From: a virus
Strand: one strand, 5' to 3'
Length of the DNA stretch: 22,787 nucleotides
Virus record (IMG/VR): IMGVR_UViG_3300027770_000270
Location: 1 to 22,787 of that record
Part shown: piece by piece, positions 19,704-22,787 of the stretch
How the letters are laid out: each line of letters opens with the position of its first letter
Position numbering within the stretch: position 1 is the stretch's first letter
Position numbers and translations under genes: made by a program
The notes under the pieces: generated by a model
The model's database searches: none
Seen by the model: the letters and a program-made list of their open reading frames with translations, nothing else
Told to the model about the DNA's origin: nothing

Positions 19704-21008
19704 TTATGATGCCATTGTTACCCAGCTTGTTCCATTAGAAACAAGTGTAGCCCATGATCCAGAGGCTGCTGGAAGAATTGCAGTTCCAGCCGTTGTTCCG
19801 TTTATTGGAACAACATTTGCTGACGCTGAAACAACTGTAAGAGCTTGAAGTGTTTTTATTGTAAACTCCCTGCCCGTCCATGACGAGGCAGCAGGAAGCG
19901 TAGCCGTACAACTTGTTGTGGCCTTATTTACAATAATCCAATTTTCAGTTGCGGCCAAAGTAAAGTCAGCAGTCTTTGTGACTGGCGCGCCACGGCCAAA
20001 GGAGCCTACAACTTCCAGTTTATTGACTGGTGCTGTTACCCCAATACCAACATCGCCCTTGTAATCAACACGGAGGCGTTCCAATACATTTCCAGACGTT
20101 GTCCTTGTTTGGAGTATCAAATTTCCAGCGGGTCCAGTTCCATTGTCAAGAAATCCTTTAATTCCTGCAAATATACCTGAAGAAGCCCCAAAAAGTATTT
20201 GACCACCATTCCCTTGAGATGCTCCTGTATCCTGAAGATACAAGGCTTGCCCGTCAGCATCTCCGTTTGTGTAACTACCAGATGTTGTTCCAGCACCTTG
20301 TACATGAATTTTTGCCTCAGGACTTGCTAGACCAATCCCAACATTGCCACTTGAATCAACAACAGCGAGTGCTGATCCTGCATTAAAATTTAATTTAAGA
20401 GCCGTGTCGTTTGCAGTATAACCCAATCTAAACTGATTGGTTCCGTCTGGACGATCAAATTGAATTGCGCCGCCAGTTGCTATGTGAAGTTTTGTCTGAG
20501 GACTCGTAGTCCCAATCCCAACATTGCCACTTGAATCCTTGTAAATCTGTCCGCTTCCAACATTCATTATATTTGTTGATCCAGTAATCGTTCCAGTTGC
20601 GACAAGCGTAGCAATCGTTCCAGTAGTGCTATTGAGCGTAGCTACTGTTCCAGTAGTGGAATTAAGGTTTGTAATCGTTCCAGTAGTGCTATTGAGCGTA
20701 GCCACAGTACCAGTAGTAATTGTTGCCGTAGATGAAGTTAAAGTCTGAATCGTCCCTGCCGTTGTATTGATCGTTCCAGTAAGCTCGGCCTTCATTACGT
20801 TAGCTACTGTCATGCGCTTGAGCGTATTCGAGTCAGAGGCATCACCAATTAGAAGGGTATCGTTTGTAGCTACAACTGTCTCAGCGGTACGATCCTGGAT
20901 AAGCCCAGAGGTTGGGGTTGCATTGGTAACTAGCGCACCTAGCTTGGCAGCTGTTACGTCATTTGCTACTCCGTCAACAAAGGTTGTTCCTGCGGTAAAT
21001 GAAGCCAT
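19704..21008 (-). CDS. Tail fibre protein with low-complexity and VGIG repeats, 434 aa
   Basis: The first ~75 residues (TAGTTFVDGVANDVTAAKLGALV) look like a fibre attachment region. Next comes a 10-residue repeat run (TGTVATLNST, TGTITNLNST, TGTVATLNST, TGTIATL). Then three copies of the motif (N/D)VGIG-xx-(S/A)P-xxK(L/I)xV follow: NVGIGTTSPQTKLHI, NVGIGLASPEAKIHV and DVGIGVTAPVNKLEV. The C-terminus is a beta-rich domain (TATLPAASSWTGREFTIKTL...) without a recognisable S74 chaperone. Such fibres are trimeric, and the C-terminal part would contact the host. A GGGAG ribosome-binding site stands before ATG 21008. Recognised as a fibre by composition and repeats. Confidence 0.75.
   Translation of the reverse strand: MASFTAGTTFVDGVANDVTAAKLGALVTNATPTSGLIQDRTAETVVATNDTLLIGDASDSNTLKRMTVANVMKAELTGTINTTAGTIQTLTSSTATITTGTVATLNSTTGTITNLNSTTGTVATLNSTTGTIATLVATGTITGSTNIMNVGSGQIYKDSSGNVGIGTTSPQTKLHIATGGAIQFDRPDGTNQFRLGYTANDTALKLNFNAGSALAVVDSSGNVGIGLASPEAKIHVQGAGTTSGSYTNGDADGQALYLQDTGASQGNGGQILFGASSGIFAGIKGFLDNGTGPAGNLILQTRTTSGNVLERLRVDYKGDVGIGVTAPVNKLEVVGSFGRGAPVTKTADFTLAATENWIIVNKATTSCTATLPAASSWTGREFTIKTLQALTVVSASANVVPINGTTAGTAILPAASGSWATLVSNGTSWVTMAS
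20332..20537 (-). repeat. 26-bp direct repeat encoding the SSGNVGIG motif
   Basis: Identical 26-base copies lie at 20332-20357 and 20512-20537 (ccaatcccaacattgccact and the next six bases). They encode DSSGNVGIG in two places. A third, diverged copy of the protein motif lies near 20040. Confidence 0.8.
20613..20702 (-). repeat. 30-bp exact direct repeats at 60-bp spacing in the fibre gene
   Basis: The same 30 bases occur at 20613-20642 and 20673-20702, starting aatcgttccagtagtgctat on the plus strand. A partly matching unit lies between them. They encode the TGTVATLNST-type decapeptide run. Exact copies a whole number of codons apart could add or remove 20 residues by recombination. Confidence 0.85.
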
Positions 21009-21023
21009 TGTATTATCTCCCTA

Positions 21024-21269
21024 TCAATTAAATCGGTTTTTGAGGACATCCCACGCCATTGAGCAGGCCAGCCCAACGACTCCAGCTACAGCCAAAACCT
21101 TCGTCTTTAAGGTTTCAAGCGCACCTAATCTATTAGCAACATCTCCGTGGAAAGCAAGTGACCTTTCAACACTCGAGTACAACGTAATCTGGCGTTCTTC
21201 CATGCGAACCAAACGCTCTGACACGCTAGAGACTTTCTCTCTAAGATCCGCTACCTCATCAAGACTCAT
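21024..21269 (-). CDS. Coiled-coil single-pass membrane protein, holin/XhlA-like, 81 aa
   Basis: Residues 1-50 are a charged helix with heptad-like hydrophobic spacing (VADLREKVSSVSERLVRMEERQITLYSSVERSL), and residues 57-75 (KVLAVAGVVGLACSMAWDVL) form one membrane helix near the C-terminus. This order, amphipathic helix then one helix in the membrane, is that of XhlA-type holin-associated proteins and of several phage holin-like genes. It comes directly after the spanin-like lipoprotein gene (four-base overlap), which supports a lysis role, though a virion membrane protein is not excluded. No strict family match can be shown. Confidence 0.55.
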   Translation of the reverse strand: MSLDEVADLREKVSSVSERLVRMEERQITLYSSVERSLAFHGDVANRLGALETLKTKVLAVAGVVGLACSMAWDVLKNRFN

Positions 21270-21397
21270 GGTTTAGTTGCCCCTAGGTCAGATGCTGCCC
21301 CCATATCCGAATATACAGGAAGCGGGTTATTGTCAACCTTGCGTGGCGAGCAGGAGGATAAAGCTATGCAGGATAAGGCTAGGCTAATAAATCGCAT
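21266..21397 (-). CDS. Small lipoprotein, spanin (Rz1)-like, 43 aa
   Basis: The frame begins MRFISLALSCIALSSCSPRK: a short basic start, a hydrophobic core and the lipobox LSSC, so Cys16 would be lipid-modified and the mature part is about 28 residues with three prolines. The length, lipobox and proline content match outer-membrane spanin subunits of the Rz1 type, which bridge the envelope in the last step of lysis. It overlaps the end of the upstream gene by 14 bases and its TGA overlaps the ATG of the holin-like gene (ATGA). No inner-membrane spanin partner is seen nearby unless the 81-residue protein acts as one. Confidence 0.6.
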   Translation of the reverse strand: MRFISLALSCIALSSCSPRKVDNNPLPVYSDMGAASDLGATKP

Positions 21398-22157
21398 ATT
21401 TAGTGTTTAGATACGCCTCTACCTGCTGGCGTTGTTGTGTTGTTAAAACTCTGTTATAAAATACAATTTCGGAAACTTTCCCCTTGAAAATCTGATCACT
21501 TCCAGCGTTATTCTGCATTCCAATATAAAGACTCGTATCATTTGCAATAGCATTTGAATAAACATTTGATGAATCAGAATAAAACTCTGTTCCGTTGCAA
21601 AATATCTTCCAATCATTATTTTGAGAATAAACGGAGCAAATGTTCCAGCTTGTAATTCCGCTTGGTAGCCCTAAATCATCTTTCCTTGAGTCAGTGGCAA
21701 AAGAATCATAAACTGAATTTGCAAGGCCAAAAGGCCAATGACTGCCATCCGCTGCACTTCCGAAATTACCGAGCAACGCTCCGTTTGCATTATCTCCAAA
21801 TACTTCTGGATCAACATAGTTAACTACAAATGCTGTTGCTCCAGAAGCTCCCATCGGATTTCCGCTAATTTGAAGAGATTTGTTTGTTCCACCAGCTACC
21901 GATGATAGGCTGATGGTTGGTTTTCCATTTAAGTCTGAAGAGTTATAGGTAGGGCTAATATCTACTGGTGTTGCGTTTCTTCCATTCCCACTCTGATCTG
22001 CCCATGCTGTTACATTTGAGCCTAATAAAGTAACTCCTGCATCAGCCTTTAGCCACATGGATAAGCCAGATAAATCGGATGGTGAGAACGGAGCAGATCC
22101 TCCAATCTTAATTCTTCGCAAGTTCTGGACTCCTAAACCTAGAGATAATCTTGGCAT
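21384..22157 (-). CDS. LamG/concanavalin-A-like adhesin with shared N-terminal tag, 257 aa
   Basis: After MPRLSLGLGVQNLRRIKIGG the sequence becomes a LamG (concanavalin A-like) jelly-roll. It opens with LSMWLKADAGVTLLGSNVTAWADQSGNGRNAT, continues with DWKIFCNGTEFYSDSS, and closes with GKVSEIVFYNRVLTTQQRQQVEAYLNTKY, the common end of such domains. These domains bind carbohydrates, so the protein is a candidate head or tail adhesin. The first 11 residues equal those of the next gene upstream. ATG 22157 lies two bases after that gene's stop and has no ribosome-binding site. Confidence 0.75.
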   Translation of the reverse strand: MPRLSLGLGVQNLRRIKIGGSAPFSPSDLSGLSMWLKADAGVTLLGSNVTAWADQSGNGRNATPVDISPTYNSSDLNGKPTISLSSVAGGTNKSLQISGNPMGASGATAFVVNYVDPEVFGDNANGALLGNFGSAADGSHWPFGLANSVYDSFATDSRKDDLGLPSGITSWNICSVYSQNNDWKIFCNGTEFYSDSSNVYSNAIANDTSLYIGMQNNAGSDQIFKGKVSEIVFYNRVLTTQQRQQVEAYLNTKYAIY

Positions 22158-22161
22158 AAAA

Positions 22162-22644
22162 TCAAACAGCAGTGATGGTGATGGATGGAGACCAGCCAGA
22201 GGTGGGGATTATTGTTTCATCTGTGGATGAATTATTGCTTGAATTAACAAATTGAAAATCATCTGTCTCGCCTGAAAGACCATAAACCTTACCAGCCCTC
22301 CAAAATGTTTCAGATGGAAGTGGATTAAAAAATGTTGCTGTGAATGTTGTGTTTGGTGGAATAAGAATATGTCCGTATGGCGAGGTCGGATAATCGCCAT
22401 CTCCATATCCAGCTTCTTTTAAGTAGACCAAGCCAGTAGCTATAAACATTTTATCGCTGATAAGAGATCCAGCGACCCTTGTTATTATTGATGTAACTTT
22501 TGTATATGTTCCAGTTGGAACAACGATATTATTGCCAGATATATTAACTGCGTTTGTGGTGGCTACAACAAGAGGTCCTGCTGATGCGCCACTCTTAACC
22601 TTACTAACGGCTTGCACGCCCAAGCCTAAAGATAGTCTTGGCAT
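22162..22644 (-). CDS. Tagged beta-rich structural protein of unknown function, 160 aa
   Basis: The product begins MPRLSLGLGVQAVSKVKSGASA, the same tag as its downstream neighbour. A beta-rich domain follows (VNISGNNIVVPTGTYTKVTSIITR, GHILIPPNTTFTATFFNPL), and the protein ends in SPSITITAV. No catalytic motif or known fold signature was recognised. It may be a virion decoration or adhesin that uses the tag for attachment. The frame is open to 22659 with a TTG, but ATG 22644 is where the shared tag begins. No ribosome-binding site is visible. Confidence 0.6.
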   Translation of the reverse strand: MPRLSLGLGVQAVSKVKSGASAGPLVVATTNAVNISGNNIVVPTGTYTKVTSIITRVAGSLISDKMFIATGLVYLKEAGYGDGDYPTSPYGHILIPPNTTFTATFFNPLPSETFWRAGKVYGLSGETDDFQFVNSSNNSSTDETIIPTSGWSPSITITAV

Positions 22645-22661
22645 ATAATTACAATGCAATC

Positions 22662-22691
22662 ACTCGCCAAGGGATGGAACCTTTAGCGAGT
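22662..22691. other. Stem-loop between the truncated gene and the 160-aa gene
   Basis: ACTCGCCAAGG (22662-22672) can pair with CCTTTAGCGAGT (22680-22691) as a 6-bp plus 4-bp stem with one bulged mismatch and a seven-base loop. It lies in the 62-base space between two minus-strand genes. No U-tract follows on the minus strand, so it is more likely an RNA processing or attenuation structure than a standard terminator. Confidence 0.4.
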
Positions 22692-22706
22692 TGACTGCTG
22701 ATACAA

Positions 22707-22787
22707 TTAACCAGCTATGTAGCCGATCACCTTGCCAGTTCCAGCCGTGTAGCTGTCAAACTCGCCATAGATGATGTTGCCAGAGCC
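22707..22787 (-). CDS. C-terminus of a gene cut by the window edge
   Basis: The last 27 codons of a minus-strand gene enter from the right edge: GSGNIIYGEFDSYTAGTG, then KVIGYIAG and TAA. The residues are beta-strand and turn rich. The position upstream of the tail module would suit a capsid, decoration or scaffold-region gene, but 26 residues are not enough to name it. Confidence 0.5.
   Translation of the reverse strand, partial: GSGNIIYGEFDSYTAGTGKVIGYIAG

Noticed and set aside
21008-21024. ATAGGGAGA upstream of the fibre gene, like the initiation end of a T7 promoter
   Set aside because: It is explained by the ribosome-binding site GGGAG; the rest of a T7-type promoter is missing.
1-22787. 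CRISPR array, tRNA genes, rRNA, insertion sequences, integrase or attachment site
   Set aside because: I saw no regularly spaced short repeats outside the fibre coding region, no tRNA-like cloverleaf, no transposase or integrase motifs.

Overview
The window is part of a tailed bacteriophage (or prophage) genome. It encodes podovirus-type tail proteins, a lysozyme, phage nucleases and an SSB-like protein, packed almost without gaps. Nearly everything is on the minus strand, so transcription runs from high to low coordinates. A Gram-negative host is likely: one small gene has a lipoprotein signal typical of an outer-membrane spanin, and two genes resemble lipopolysaccharide-type glycosyltransferases. 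No terminase, portal, DNA or RNA polymerase, integrase or tRNA is visible, and the host genus cannot be read from this piece. The major capsid protein was not recognised either.

Right half, virion module (22787 down to 8336). It opens with the tail end of a truncated gene. Two putative adhesins or decoration proteins follow that share an 11-residue N-terminus. Then come a spanin-like lipoprotein, a coiled-coil membrane protein (holin-like), a repetitive tail fibre, a ~100-residue tail-associated protein, a T7 gp11-type adaptor and a propeller-like tail nozzle or stabilisation protein. After these lie a small GNAT-like protein, four probable internal (ejected) virion proteins including one of 1453 residues, and a GH108-type lysozyme with a peptidoglycan-binding domain.

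Middle (7968-8339). The only plus-strand gene encodes a secreted protein built of 14-residue repeats. It meets the lysozyme gene tail-to-tail, and a perfect inverted repeat spans the overlapping stop codons.

Left half, nucleic-acid and accessory module (7929 down to 20). Three PD-(D/E)XK nucleases and an SSB-like protein form a recombination/replication cluster. It leads into a long train of very short genes joined mostly by 4-base ATGA/GTGA overlaps. Embedded in the train are two glycosyltransferases, a 2-oxoglutarate/Fe(II) oxygenase, a ribbon-helix-helix-like protein and several membrane microproteins. A PAPS-reductase-like ATP-pyrophosphatase lies at the left edge. These enzymes could modify a host surface glycan, a virion component or the phage DNA; the sequence does not decide which.

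Eight genes of 23 to 59 residues are annotated here from direct reading of the minus strand, and several start codons were moved to the one supported by a ribosome-binding site or by an overlap.
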